A DNA stretch of 64,000 bases from Pseudoneurospora amorphoporcata (GCA_033297205.1 MU859101.1:157112-221111), one strand, 5' to 3'; positions 10,698 to 23,960 are shown, counted from the first letter of the stretch. Made by a program: numbers and translations. The notes: a model not told the origin generated them from the letters alone.

Positions 10698-13600
10698 TGT
10701 CTTTTGGTCTTTTGGCGCCCCCCCCCCCTTTTTGTGCGCGCGATTGATTAGGTTTTGCTTTTCCAAGTTACTGGCTTATATATCTGTCTGTCTGTCTGGG
10801 GTTGTATGGTCTGGGTGTTGATTTTGATTTTTGGTGTTTTGGCGGTGGTTTCATTTCATTTCTAACCTCTTTAGCAAAGTTTTTAAACCCGAGAATACTC
10901 CACTGCTTTCGTTTCTTGTTCATGCCACTCACATTGAGTTTATTGCCATACCATTCTATCACACACGCTAGCTACTCCACGTTTATACTTGCATCCCTTT
11001 GTGTTGTGTTTGAACGTTTGTTTTTGCGCCGGTGCCACGGTAAGGATGTGTACCACCTGCCCTCCCTGTTTCATGAAACATCTACCTACCCATTTTCTCT
11101 GTACCCGCTCTCTTCATCTTTTCATCTTTCGTACTGCCCGTCCCTTACCAAATCACCTTTTGTACTGCACTGCCCCTATCAAATCACGGAGGACCCCAGG
11201 GGAAGCATTTCACAACGAAATCCAACCCTGAGGTCGGTATCCAATGTGCGGCGCGGTCGTCAGATATGAGTCTGAACTATCCACGCTCGCAAAATTGTGT
11301 TATCCAACATCCATGCAAATGTGTGGTAGGCGGCCAGGACTCAGCTTTGCATGAACACGACACAGACGAAGTTGAGAAGAGGCTTAGAAACTCGGAAGCA
11401 AGGCTGGCTGACTGGCTGTCGACTGGGCATATTGGGTGTGGTGTGCATTACATACAATACAATCCAACAAAAAGACTACGTTTTGTTTCTTTTGTCATTT
11501 GATGATTGTTTCCTCAAAGTTATGCAAGCGCTGTCATGGTTAGGTTCGATAGAAGGACTAGCTTCGGAGCTTTTTGGGTGGGGAGAATGGAGGGCTTTTG
11601 GTTTTTTTTCTTTTCTTTTTTCTTTTTCTTTTTGTATGCTATGCTGTGTCTTGATTGGGTAGTCAGTTACCTTGGTAAGGGGAAGGGGTCAAAGGGACGG
11701 AAAGTCATGGTGTTTAGGTCTTGGGTTTGGAATGATAGGGAGTTGTGCTGCACCTCGCCCGAAATTGGAAATGATAGTGATCAAGTGAACTGTTCGTCTG
11801 ATCAAGAGTGAAATCACGCTTCTTCTCGTCGCAGCTTACGGTGGTTCAACACGAGATGATACCATAATGCGAATGAGCCCGAGCCCTACAGTATTACAGT
11901 CGTGGGTAAGGTGCGGAGGACCTGAACAGGACAGAATGATGGAATGAGGCATTTGGGCGTTGAGGCTGTGAGGCTCCGCCTCATGTGCATGAGGGAACGA
12001 AATGAAACCCCGACCCACGGGACCAGGACCCGGGACGGGAGCGGAACGGAAGCGGGGGGCCGTACCAGATATTTCATCCGGTGGGTGGTTGATGCGGGTT
12101 TTGGGATTGGAGCCGACGACAACGACCGCGTTGATGATTACCTCACGGATGACTTCCTTGGTTGCCATTCCCTCCGAGCCTTCATCTTATTGATTAGTTT
12201 CAACGAATAGACCGTCCTCATTGAAGCTGCCCTTTTACTTTTTACTTAAAGCCTGTTGCTTCCCCTTTTATTTTTATTCTTTCCGTCCTTACTCGTCTTG
12301 AACTAGACCTGTGAAGACGCCGGTTCGAACTAGTCAAATAATGGGTCGAGGCCACAACCAGGCATCGACGGCCTTGCTGCGAGACCAATTAATAGTCTGG
12401 TCCTACTTAACCTACCTCTCTACTTGGACGAGCCGTTGTTGATCACGGTAGGCCTCATCGCGGGCCTCGTCGTCATCGGTCACCATCAGCCACCCAGCGC
12501 CCGAACGCCTTACCTGTCTGCCTGCACATGCGACATTATGGATGTTGTCACGTCATCATTGGTTGCCATTTGCCATTTGCTTGCGAGGCAACAACGGTGC
12601 AGTCAGTGCTGGGCGACTGATTACAACTTGACGAAGGGCAGGGCATCAGAGGCGTTGATGCTGGTGTCAACCTTGTGTCACACGAGAGGAAGCAATGACT
12701 GCACTCTCCCTTGAGGTTCAATTCTGTCATGGAGCAAGCGAGTCTCTCTCTGCTTCTTCCGTCATCATCATTGCCGGCCCTTTGCGTTTTGATTTGAGGT
12801 TTCTTTGTCGATTTGGTTATTTTGGACAATGATGTGCGTGGGAAAGCTTGGCAAGCACCAGGGTCCGACCGGTCAAGTCGTTTGCAACTTGCCCTTTGAC
12901 AGCACTCTGCCGTGACGCTCTGCTAGTAAGTCACATCTTACACACCGCAACACAGTAACAGACCCTCACGGCTACAACCCCTCACCTATTTCTTAGGGGG
13001 GGCGAAAACTCCATGGATCCCGTCACGCTTCCCTCCACCAACAATGGCTTTTCATCAACGACCACGTCGCCGCACTTGGCATGGGTATCCTGCGTGAGGC
13101 CCATCCAATCTGTTCCTCTTTGTTTCCCACCCCCTCAGTCCATGGAACCCACTGCTTGTTTGCGACAGCGACCTAGTTTGAATCACTGATTCCCGTAGTG
13201 ATACAGTGACGGTCGGTTGACGAGGCTCTGGGGGGGAAGAGATGGAATTGAGGGGCAATTCCTTTCATCCTGCCCTCTTTGGTGGGCAGCTCCCCTCCAG
13301 TGAATGGCTTCACCACCTCCATCCACTTCCACACCCGTTTTCAATCACATTAACTTGATGCTGTCCCACCATAACTTCCTTTTTAGCAGTTGATCACTGC
13401 CTCCTGTTAATCAGCTTGTTATATGCCTCAGGTGGCCGCTTTCCACTAGAAAAAGCCCCCCCGCATTCCGACCTGCTAGCTTGAGAATTAAATGTGGGGA
13501 CCTTCACCCATCGGGCACCTACAAGCTCAGAAGCTACAGCTGGCGCGTTCCTTGTGCTGCTCTGCCGGTGCTGTTAAATAGAACACGACCTCCCACCACA

Positions 13601-14287
13601 ATCCTCTCGCAACCTGAAATTTCCTCCAAGCATCACCTTTGTCTGCCTACAATCGCCAGCTTCACCATCCTCTTTGCTCGCGGATCTCGCGTAGCACACC
13701 TCTTTTCTTTTTGCCTTTGGTTATCATAACCTTGGCAATCACCTCTTGTTCACTTTCTCTCTTTCGCTCCCACTAGAGACCTACGTTCCGATCATCATTT
13801 TCTGATATCGACAACAACAACAACAACAACATCATCAACATCATCTACTAGCAGTAATCCCGCATCACTGGAGTAGTCGTTCGCTCGATTACTCTTTGTT
13901 TTGCGTCCGGAGTGCGACACAAGTAGCGGCTTATAAAGTCCAAGTAGTTGAAAACCATCCGTGGTATTTCTCTCTTGGCAAACACCCATCCTCCTCCCTC
14001 CCACGACAAACAGCAACAACCTACCTATCCTTTTGCGCTTGTCCAGTCATCCGACATCCAGTCATCCACCACCTCCAACAACTCTATATCATTTCCACCA
14101 ACAAGCTCTTCCCCAGCAGTATATCCTCTTGCTTATCTACCTACCTCTCTGCTCAACCAACCGTCTCATCAACCGAACCAAACCATTCCGAACGCAAACC
14201 GAACAACAGTCAACCAGCCGGAATAAGCTCGTGCCTTGTTGCTCTACTCGACAATCTGTTGCCACTACTACTACAAGTCTAGCGATC
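10698..14287. other. Gene-free interval between sah-2 and qde-2
   Basis: This 3.6-kb stretch has only short non-conserved frames. It contains a TCTG run at 10783-10798, a T/C-rich tract at about 11601-11632 and an AAC trinucleotide run at 13808-13831. The last kilobase is pyrimidine-rich and is probably the qde-2 promoter and leader. No RNA gene was recognised. Confidence 0.5.
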
Positions 14288-17200
14288 ATGTCTGACAATC
14301 GTGGCGGTCGTGGAGGTCGTGGCGGAGGCGGTCGCGGCGGCGGCGGATACACTGATCGTGGAGGAGGCCGTGGCGGCGGTGGTCGCGGCGGCGGCGGTGG
14401 TGACCGCGGAGGCCGTGGAGGTGCTTACCAAGGTGGTGGTGAAAGGGGTGGCCGTGGAGGCGGTTATCAAGGGGGTGGTGAAAGGGGCGGTCGTGGCGGC
14501 GGTTACCAAGGCGGTGGTGAAAGGGGCGGTCGTGGCGGCGGTTACCAAGGCGGCGGTGATAGGGGTGGTCGTGGCGGCGGTTACCAAGGCGGCGGTGATA
14601 GGGGTGGCCGTGGCGGCGGTTTCCAAGGCGGCGGCCGTGGCGGCTTTGGCGGAGGAGGCGGAGGGAGAGGATACGAACAAACAGAGTTTGCTCCTGATGT
14701 CTACAAGTAAGTGCATCTCCATCTTTGTACCATTCTCAACATGATGCTAACATTCCTTTAGGGGAATTGACGGTCGTGGCGCCCCAGAGCCCGACGCCAA
14801 CATTACCAAACTCGAGGACGACTGGATCAAGAAGCATGTCAGCAGCAATCTGGTCACTGCTATGAGCAAGCTTTCACTCAGCGAGATGCAGAAAGCCAAC
14901 CACTTGCCGGTTCGCCCAGGTCATGGTACAACGGGCGGGCAGGTGAAGCTCTGGGCCAACTACTTCAAAATCAACATCAAATCACCAGCGGTGTACAGGT
15001 ACACCATCAAGGTTGCCGCCAGCGAGGAAGCGCTCAAGAAGGAAGCGGAGGTCGCATCCAAGAAAGTGGAGGTGGTGATTGGGAAACTGCTCGAGCAGAT
15101 TGGTGCCAAGGCACAGTCCGTGGCGATTGCCAGCGATTTCAAAGTTCACCTGGTGACGGCGACGAAGCTCCCAGTTCCCGCCAACCGCATTTTCGAGGTG
15201 ACATGGACTGAGCCGACTTCCAACCAGAACCTGCCCGGCAGGCCCCAGTCTTGGCTCGTCAAGGTTGAAGAGACTGTCGAAGAATGCGACCTCGGCAATG
15301 TGCTGAACGAGCTTACGACGCTTGATCCCAAGCTCGACGGAGATTTCCCCAAGTACAATGTGGAACTCGATGCCCTCAACACCATCATCACTCACCATGC
15401 CCGCGCCGACGATAAAGTCGCGGTGGTTGGAAGAGGAAGGTTTTTCGCCTTCGGTGATGGCCTCGTTGAACAAAAGATCCCCGACGGGTCCCCTTTGGTC
15501 ATCTTGCGTGGATACTTTGCCAGCGTCCGTCCAGCTACCGGAAGACTTTTGCTCAACACCAACATCACGCATGGCGTCTTCCGTCCTGGCATCAAACTCA
15601 AAGAGCTGTTCCAGAAACTTGGACTCAACGTCATGACCCAATGCCACAACTATACAGACTTTGAACAGAGAAATACCGAAAAGAAGCTGGCCAAAGTCAA
15701 CAAAATCCTGGCGAAAGCCCGCGTCGAGGTAGAGCTCCCATTTATGGTTGATGGAAGGGTTCAATGGAAGAAATGCTACCGCACGCTCCATGGCATTGCT
15801 AGTACGAGCGACGAAAGGGGGCAGCCGCATCCACCACAGTTCCGATTTCCCCTTACCAAGACCGGCGGCCCGGCATCGGTAAGATTCTACCTGCGTGCGC
15901 CACAGGCAAGGAATGGCTCCGCCCCCCCTCCTTCGATCCCCGGCCTGTCGACCAACGCGTACGTCACGGTAGAGGATTATTATAGACAGCGATACAATAT
16001 CGGAGCAGATGCTTCGCTTCCTCTGGTCAACGTCGGCAGTAAAGACAAGGCTATCTACGTCTTGTCCGAGTTCTGTACGCTGGTCAAAGGCCGCTCCATC
16101 AAGACTAAACTGGACAGTGGCGAGGCGGACGCCATGATCAAGTTTGCGTGCAGAGCTCCTTCGCTGAACGCCCAGTCTATCGTGACGAAAGGTAGACAGA
16201 CCCTTGGTCTTGATAACAGCCTGACACTTGGCAAGTTCAAGGTCTCTGTCGACAAGGAGCTGCTTACCGTCATTGGACGTGAGCTCCAGCCTCCGATGCT
16301 TACGTACGGCGGTGACAAAATGGTACAGCCGAACGATGGCGGGTGGTTGATGAAGTCTGTCAAGGTGGCCAGATCTTGCCGCAGGATTGAGAAGTGGACG
16401 TACTTGGAACTCCTGAGACGACCCCGCGAAATTAAATCTAAGCCCGGCGACAACCTAGTGGAGACCGCTGTGGCAGGTTTTGCCAGCTTCCTGAACAGAA
16501 CGGGCATCCCGATCAACCCCAGGCACCAGCAGGGCGAATCTGTCGTGATTCCAACAACCGAGGATGAGTTTCTGGCCCGCGTGATGAAAATCATGACCGC
16601 GAACCAGTTTCTGGTGGTTGTTTTACCCGACAAGGACACTATTCTCTACAGTTGGGTCAAGCGGGCTGCCGATATCAAGTATGGCGTCCATACGGTCTGT
16701 GTGGTAGGCACCAAGTTCACTCAAGAAAAGGGACAGATGGGGTATTTTGCCAACGTGGGCCTCAAGGTCAACCTCAAGTTTGGCGGCACAAATCACAGCA
16801 TCAAGACGCCAATTCCTTTGCTTGCCAAGGGGAAGACCATGGTAGTTGGCTATGATGTTACCCATCCGACCAATTTACCGGCAGGAAAATCGGCTTCAAC
16901 GGCTCCCAGTATCGTCGGCCTGGTGTCAACGATCGACCAGTATCTTGGACAATGGCCTGGAATGGTTTGGAACAACCCCCGCGGCCAGGAATCCATGACG
17001 GCACAATTTACCGACAAGTTCAAGACGCGTCTGGAACTGTGGCGCAACAATCCCGTGAACAACCGCACTCTCCCCGAAAATATCCTGATTTTCCGCGATG
17101 GTGTCTCTGAGGGACAGTTTCAGATGGTCATCAACCATGAACTACCCCTCATTCGCGTCGCCTGCAAGGACGTGTATCCAGCTGGCAAGCTACCACGTAT

Positions 17201-17684
17201 TACGCTGATTGTATCTGTCAAGCGCCACCAGACTCGCTTCTTCCCCACGGACCCGAAGCACATTCACTTGAAGTCGAAGAGCCCCAAGGAGGGTACCGTT
17301 GTTGACCGCGGCGTGACCAACGTCCGCTACTGGGACTTCTTCCTGCAGGCGCACGCGTCGCTTCAGGGCACGGCCCGCTCGGCTCACTACACGGTTCTGG
17401 TGGATGAGATCTTCAGGGCCGACTATGGAAACAAGGCGGCCGACATGCTGGAGAAACTGACGCATGACATGTGCTATCTCTATGGCCGAGCCACCAAGGC
17501 CGTCAGCATCTGCCCGCCCGCGTACTATGCCGACTTGGTGTGCGGCCGGGCGCGTATTCACCAAAAGGAGCTATTTGACGCCATTGATGATGATAGTAGA
17601 AGCATCAAGTCTGATGACTTCCAAAACTTTGGCAGGCGCGGAGCTGTTCACCCCAACCTTAGGGATTCTATGTACTACATGTAG
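14288..17684 (+). CDS. qde-2: Argonaute protein QDE-2 (quelling)
   Basis: Two exons, 14288-14706 and 14762-17684, give 1113 residues. Exon 1 encodes an RGG-rich N-terminus made largely of a 13-residue repeat (YQGGGERGGRGGG type). Exon 2 carries the ArgoN, PAZ, MID and PIWI domains. The PIWI catalytic residues read GYDVTHP (D838), FRDGVSEG (D919) and YYADLV (D1064), so the tetrad is of the DDD rather than DDH kind. Counting from the internal Met at 14862 the protein would be 940 residues, and D838 becomes residue 665. Known role: QDE-2 binds small RNAs and slices targets with the exonuclease QIP in Neurospora quelling. The GT-AG intron at 14707-14761 and continuous conserved sequence before Met 14862 favour the upstream start. 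Confidence 0.95.
14426..14640 (+). repeat. 39-bp coding minisatellite in qde-2 exon 1
   Basis: About five and a half copies of a 39-bp unit start at 14426, 14465, 14504, 14543, 14582 and 14621. They encode the 13-residue RGG repeat of the Argonaute N-terminus. The unit length is a multiple of three, so copy-number change would keep the frame. Copies differ mostly at third codon positions and by Glu/Asp alternation. Confidence 0.85.
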
Positions 17685-18651
17685 GCTTGCCAACTGGATG
17701 TGGAGATGGAACTGGAAAATGAAAGTGACGGAAAGTCGATTTGGGGGCTTTTGGTTTCTACAGCGATTTGTTTGCATCCTTTCTTGTTCTCTGTTTCTTA
17801 GCTCTTTCTCTTTCCCTCTGCCTTGCCTGTACTGCATGCATGCACTCTGGATGATGACCAACGAAAACATCTGATGACTTGATGAGAGAGGGCAGATTGC
17901 CGATGTCGCGCACTATGAGAAGGGGAAGATGAGAAGTGGGAAGCAAGGAGAATAAGACGGTTTTGGTTGCTTTGATAGCGAAAATAGGAAAAAAATATTG
18001 AATAGAAACATGATTTCATAATTCCTTTTTTTCCACGATAGATGTGATTTATGATGTGCATGTTTGTACTTCAACCTAACCAGCATGACATATTGAAGAC
18101 TAATTGATGACACGATCATGTCTTGCTTGTTAGGTGTTTTGCCCAAGACACGAGTCTAAGATGAAAGCAGGCTGAGTCAGGCAAAGACAGTATGAACTCC
18201 CATTTGTTAAGTATGATCCAGGAAGATGAGAGATATTTAGCGATGTAATGTATCGTAGATTCACATCAGCCTCCGATAATACGTGACCAGCTAAAAGGAT
18301 GATTCCCCTGACATGATATAAATTACCTAGGTAGGTATCTCCCAAACGGACGCACGAAACTCGAGAAAGGCCAAAAAGACACGATTTTCCACGCCCAGCT
18401 GTTTTGCAAATGACGATGAGTATATAATAAGTATCCTTCCTCCAGGCCCCAAGCCCCAAGCTCCAGTTCCAAACTCCCCAAATGAAAATGAAAATGAAAC
18501 TCACAGACACATAAACAAAGGACCCAAGTCATGTCATTCTACAGAATGACATAGATGAGAAGAGAGAGAGAGAGAGACAGAGAGATAGAATAAGACCTAG
18601 GTGACTGACTGACTGCTGACTGCCTGAGATGTCATGTCATGTCATGTCATG
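17685..18651. other. Convergent 3' intergenic region qde-2/ron-1
   Basis: About 1 kb between the two stop codons, AT-rich in its middle, without a coding frame. It contains a GA repeat near 18559-18587 and a GTCAT pentanucleotide run at 18631-18654 that reaches into the stop codon of ron-1. Confidence 0.5.
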
Positions 18652-18654
18652 TCA
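18631..18654 (+). repeat. GTCAT pentanucleotide repeat overlapping the ron-1 stop codon
   Basis: Five tandem GTCAT units run directly into the TGA stop of ron-1 (minus strand, 18654-18652). On the minus strand the repeat reads GACAT after AAT. Confidence 0.8.
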
Positions 18655-18892
18655 TTCAGCAGCAAAGTATCGTTTTGTTTTGCTTTTTGTCTGTTGGGCT
18701 TTGATTTCGGGCGGGACGATGGTGTGGTGGACGACGTGGGGGCGGTAGACTGCGTCTACTGGTGGCATCCTGTACGTTATGTATATATATATGTATTTAG
18801 TGATTGGTAGAATGAATAGCTGTGGCGGGCGGTTTTTATGATTTGAGCTTGAGGTTTTGTAGGAGGGTTGTGTGGTGTGGGTGGTGTGGGTG

Positions 18893-18923
<31 letters not shown>

Positions 18924-21278
18924 AGAAAACGAGGAATAAAAGTAAGTGGAGGGAAAAGGGAAGAAAAGAAGAAGAGGAAAACTAACCAATCATCCAAACT
19001 GAGCGGGAAATACTCATACAACAGATCCGCCGCTTCCAAAGACGGACTCCCCACATTATTATTATCCCTTTGACTCTGCTGGTTCAGGCTATCACTCTTC
19101 GTATGCGTCGCTGACCCAGACCCTGAACCAGGACCAGAACCAAGTCCCAACCCAACACCACCATCACCACCATCACCACCACCACCTACCCCCATCCCGA
19201 ATGCGGACTCTTTCTTTAACCCACCACCACCACCGCCACCAGACTTCGGATACAACTGGCTTGACCCCGAGTTCGTCCTATTCAAATTCAAAGGCGGACT
19301 CCTCATCATCTCATCCTCCGACAGCGACAAACTAATCGGCAGAGCACCTGCAGTTGGTATTGGTATGTTTGGTATTGACGTAGTAGAGGAGGTACTTCTG
19401 TGGTGTCCACGTCTGCCCGTGGGGGTAGCTGAGGATGTTAGGGTTTTTCGGGAGCCGTTGTTGACGTCCGAGGAAGAGGATCCCCAAGATGGTATTGGTG
19501 GTCGAGATCCCGGTCCCGGGTTCGGGGACACAGACATCGCGAGTCTTTTGTTGGGGTGTTGTTGGTGTTGTTGTTGTTGGTGGGGGTTGGGTGAGGTGCT
19601 AAAGAGTTGGGGGGTTGGGGTTGTTGAAGGGGGCCAGTCTGATTGCTGTATATAATAATGTTAGTGTTGATGTGGGTAGGGGATGGAAGGGAAGAAAGGG
19701 GCTGGGAGGGAAGAATGCGAGGAAAGGGAGGGCGAGAAGAGGTGAAAAAAGGTAAAAGAAATACCGGAGGGCAATAACAACACACCTGATTTCCCAACGA
19801 GTTCCACCGCTGGAGCATATCCGATCTATCCATACTTTGTTGCTGCTGCTGCTGCTGCTGCTGCTGTTGTTTCCCATTCCCGTTCCCGCCAACACCACCA
19901 CCAACAGACCCCTCCGTACTCGTCCTCTGCAACATGCCCATCCCCTTCCGATCGCCCGTCAGCGGCACATCCCTCCTGCTATCGAAATTCCTCGGACTTC
20001 TTCCCCTCACAATCACCGGACCGGACTGAATCTCCGCCAACTTGACCAATTTCTCCCCGTTCTCGCTTGTCTTGGCCAACAAGTTGATCTGCACAACATA
20101 ATGCTGCTGCAACCCTTTCCGTCGGCCATTATTCGCCGTGGCATGCTTAAACTGTAACCGTTTCCAGGATACAGGTATCGACACTCGATTCCCGCTTCCG
20201 TCGATTTCTTGGCCGGCTGATAAGTCGAGTAATTGCTTTGGTGGTGTGGTTGCTGTTTTTGATGGCTCCTCTTGTTGTTGTTGTTGTTGTTGTTGCTGCT
20301 GCTGTGCTTGCTGTCCTCCGGCACCTGCCAAAGCAGGATTACTTGTACTACTCTTCCAAGGAATCGAAATAATCTCCGTCTGTTTCCCCTCGATACTCTC
20401 CACAGCCGTGAGGGACGCCCATAACTCTTTGATCTGGACCTGTCTCCCCCCATTGCCATCACCACCATTATCATCCGCCAGCAAAAGCGAACAATGCAAC
20501 GCATGTCTAGGCAACGTAATCTGCCCCGTGCACTGCCAAAGATTCCTTCGATAACAAGTCAACTCCAACGGCCTCGCCGCACCGGAATGCTGTGCCTGAC
20601 TCTGTCCACTCTGTCCTTGATCAGGCGTATTGCCAGAAAACACATCCTCGGCAACAAAAAACATGCCGTACAACTCGGCGGTCATGTTTAAATCCGCGAA
20701 CCGGCCAGTCTCAGAATCGATGAGGGTCGCCTGTGCGGAGGGAATCGGTGGACTGAAGCCTAGCAGTTTGTTGTCGAGCAGGTCGGGGGGCGAGTCGGCT
20801 TCGTTGATGCTGCCGCCGACGCTGACGATGGGGCCATGACCACCCCCGCCGACGGATGGGAGGTTGTAGACTGTGTGGCTACCGTGGCTGTGATTGTGCC
20901 CTTGCGAGAGGGAGTGCCCGGGGAGGGGAGGGTAGGAGGAGGTTGTTGCGGAGAAAGGGTCGTCGAAGGTGAAGTTGTCGAAATCGTATGCGGAGGGAGT
21001 AAAGGGGAGGCCGGCGTGGAGGTCGGAGTTGACATCACTGTGGATTTGGGTTCGGCAGGTTAGTTTGCGATTGCGATTGCGACTGCGACTGCGACTGTGA
21101 TTGGTATTGAGGTGGTGACAATGACATACAGAAGCGCTTCGTCAAAGCTGAAGGGATCGCCCAAGCCCATGCCCATTCCCATGCCCATGGGTTGGCCAGC
21201 GGCATTCAACCCGAGGGCGTCGGCGGTATTGGCCGTTGCGCCATTGTGAAGCGGTGGTATGGAGTTGAAGCTGGCCAT
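18652..21278 (-). CDS. ron-1: NDT80/PhoG-like transcription factor (RON-1 type), GlcNAc cluster regulator
   Basis: Four exons on the minus strand, 21278-21130, 21037-19786, 19645-18987 and 18769-18652, give 725 residues. All junctions keep frame, and the last joins SLDDW to MPPVDAVYRPHVVHH. The NDT80/PhoG DNA-binding domain spans roughly residues 150-400 (for example LTCYRRNLWQCTG, VSIPVSWKRLQFKHATANNG, VVRGRSPRNFD) and is interrupted by a Gly/Gln insert with 11 consecutive Gln. A second poly-Q run and Ser/Pro/Gly-rich sequence follow. Family knowledge: the Trichoderma orthologue RON1 sits in the GlcNAc gene cluster and is needed for its induction. Position next to hxk-3 here supports the same job. 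Neurospora has related proteins VIB-1 and FSD-1, but the cluster context points to RON-1. An upstream start is possible. Confidence 0.82.
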
Positions 21279-22097
21279 TGCATCGTCGGTGATGGTGTAA
21301 CAAGTGGTGATCCGGCGGAGGAGATGCCGGATAACGGTAAGTCGCTTATGCCTTGCCGCTTCTGAAACACATGGTGTGTCCGTCGTCCGGGGTTGTTTCT
21401 CGACTGTCCTCCGTTCAATCGGCTAAGGCTGAGGCTGAGGGAATGGGCGAGACCAGGACTGTGTGGTCGGCGATGGCGAGAGAGGTGACTCTTGTTACCA
21501 TTGGGAGTGTAGCTCGATATCAAGGGCCTGGTCGAGATTGCGCCGTGTGATCAGTCGAGGTGGAATGGGTTGCGACGGGACGGGTGAGAGTGTGGTGGTA
21601 TTGTCGTTGTCGGGCTTGTTGCACCAACTGATCCAGGCAGAGAGGCTGTGATCAAGCTGTATCTGCAGCTGTTATAGTGTTCAGAAAGAGGCCAAGTGGC
21701 GAGGCCATGGTAGCGTCGTACAGAATATTGGCTGCCAAGACACTGTCCGCTGGGGGGTTGGGGGTGCCGTGTTTGCGCCGAGTCGGGTTACACTGACGCT
21801 CCATGACTCCTCATGCTTCATACCTTGTTGTCGGAAGCCATTCTTGTTTGGATAAAAGTAAAAGAAAGAAGTGGAAAGAAAGAAAGAAAACTCTAGTGGA
21901 GAAGTGATGAACCCCAGACGGGACAAGTGGAGACTTTCCTCCCGTCGAGAGTGGAGTCTGGGGTCCCGACGAACACAGTGTCAAGTGAAGACTGGTCTTT
22001 TAGGGATTTGGCGACGACGGCGACTGATCCTATCAGTTGGTATGAGAGTGAGCAAGTGACTTGGAGAACTTGAATATATCAATAATGCCAAGCAAAT
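21279..22097 (-). promoter_or_regulatory. ron-1 upstream region
   Basis: An 819-bp interval between the hxk-3 stop and the ron-1 start, both on the minus strand, presumably holds the ron-1 promoter. No clear TATA box or coding frame is seen. An open frame at 21523-21206 in another phase has no recognisable protein features. Confidence 0.4.
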
Positions 22098-23960
22098 CTA
22101 CGTCGTCCTCTTCTCATCCAACCTCATCCTCTCCTTCTCGTCCATAACACCCGCCAATGACACCGCCGCCCCAATCAACGAACTCTCCTTCGCCGGAACC
22201 AACTCTATCCTTCTGTCCTTCAAAACATGACCTGCGGATAACATCACGTGGTCCAGGTAGCTTTGTAGTGTCTCCTTGTACTCGGGAAAGTATGTCAAGA
22301 CCGACCCGGTATACCCTACTGTGGTCCGCTCTATCTGTAGTTCTACTACTGTCTCCTCGCTAAACGGTGACTCCGGCTCAAGTTCATCTACAAGGTTTTG
22401 TTCTGCCTCGTTTTTCAGCTCCCACAGCGCAAACAATGACGCAGCGACAATGGAAGCCGACCGCTGGGCTATGTAACCCGCTAGTTGCTGCATGAACCGC
22501 ATGTCCTCGTTGCTAGGGATATCTGATGCTAGTTGATAGAGTTGTGAAAAGACTTGGTTGGCTTTGCCTCCTGAATGCAGTCCACTGATTTGTTGCATTG
22601 TGTTAGCAAGATGGGGAAAAAAACAGATAACTGAAAACAAGAGGAAAAAGTAACTTACTCCACCATCAACGACATTGTTTCAGTATCCATCGAGTAAGCT
22701 TCCAACATCAGCGGCGGTACTTCTCCTCCCAACACGCCCGTCGTCTTGATCGCCTCCAACAGCGCAATCCGGAAGACTTCACCGAGGTAGTACCCACTGA
22801 CCGCATGCTCAAGCGGCTGGAAGTCCGGTCTTTCGTGACCGGCTTTGAGTATCTTGTCCCACCTCGTCAGAGGCAAAATGTCACGGCCGAACATGCCCAA
22901 CTCTGTATTTACCATGACATGGCTCGCTTGCTCGTACCAGCTGTCGGGTCTGTTTCCAAATTTGGACTTTCCGATCAGGTTCACTGGAAGGTGGGCGGCA
23001 ATGTTGACGCCCGTTCCAAGAATCAGCCCGAAGCGGGTTGAGGGGTTGAAGTATGCTGACGATAGCAGAGTGGCGTTGGAATCGTTGACAATTGAGACTA
23101 CCTCGACCTTTACTTTGAGCTCTTGGAGGACCTTGTTACATGTGGCGCCTAGATCTTGTCCCACCAGTCCATCACATGCAAGAAAACTTTTGCCCATGGG
23201 GCAGATGTTTCCTCCGTTGGGAGACGTTTGTCTGTCGTATTGTTAGTTGGCTGATCTTGGGATGAAAAAAAGTGAAGTGCGTAGCATACTCTAGAGGAAA
23301 GCTCCACGCCAGTCCCATAGGCATCGGGTCTCCCGATTCATACCCATCTCTGGAAATGTGCCCGGCGTCAATCGCCTTCTTTACACTTGTCTCTATCTTC
23401 CAAGCCATCCACTTGAAGAAATCCGCCCCCGCAAGCAATCGGACATTTTTGTCTATCGTGTAGTTGTCCATATGGACGATGGTATTGCCGTCATCATCTG
23501 TGGTTTCTCGGCCCCTGAGGTCCACCAAACCAACGCGAAGTGTCGAACCACCAATGTCAGCCGCCAGATGCTGGCCACGTTCGTGTCCGCCAGGAAGCTG
23601 GTGGTTGTAAGATGGAAGCATACATGCTGGGTTGTTTTGTAACCCTTGTCGAAACTGTTCCTTCAGCAGCTTGGAGAGCAGCAAAAGAGGGTCGTCTGGG
23701 TTTGGGTTTGTATCGCTGTTGTATGGTACGATTAAAGAATGTTCGTCTCGCAGGAAGCGATTGCTGCCGATTGGACCGAGCAAGAGCTCATTGGCCTCTT
23801 TAAGGAACTCCTCCCTAGCCCTTTGAAATTTCCTGGTCTGTTTGACTTTGGTTGGGTCGGACTTGGGGCTGATCCAAAGGGCGAGCAAAGCTTGCAGGAA
23901 GGACCTGCCTCGCGAGAGCGATTTGAGGGCGTCTATGATTAATCGCTTGAGGGATGCCAT
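22098..23960 (-). CDS. hxk-3: Hexokinase-family GlcNAc kinase (HXK-3 type)
   Basis: Three exons on the minus strand, 23960-23290, 23231-22659 and 22584-22098, give 576 residues, longer than the ~490 of a glycolytic hexokinase. The phosphate-binding motif DIGGSTLRVGL starts at residue 135. The sugar-binding segment WSFPLE-QTSPNGG lies across the first intron. GLVGQD and the catalytic loop INDSNATLL-type (D274), followed by GLILGTGVNIAA, are present. The first ~60 residues form a hydrophobic and basic leader (SFLQALLALWI) that may be a membrane anchor. The sequence is divergent from glucose hexokinases. In fungi the relative clustered with GlcNAc deaminase and deacetylase phosphorylates GlcNAc to GlcNAc-6-phosphate. 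It lies upstream of ron-1 and divergent from dam-1. Confidence 0.87.

Noticed and set aside
9711..10766. 351-codon minus-strand frame opposite sah-2
   Set aside because: It is an antisense shadow of the conserved SREBP C-terminal coding region; codon-third-position bias belongs to the plus strand.
12300..12330. GGTTCGAAC motif resembling a tRNA T-loop
   Set aside because: Upstream sequence does not fold as a tRNA, and no A box is at the right distance.
14279..14744. Ala/Thr/Val-rich frames on both strands over the start of qde-2
   Set aside because: They are shadows of the GGT/GGC repeats that encode the RGG tract.
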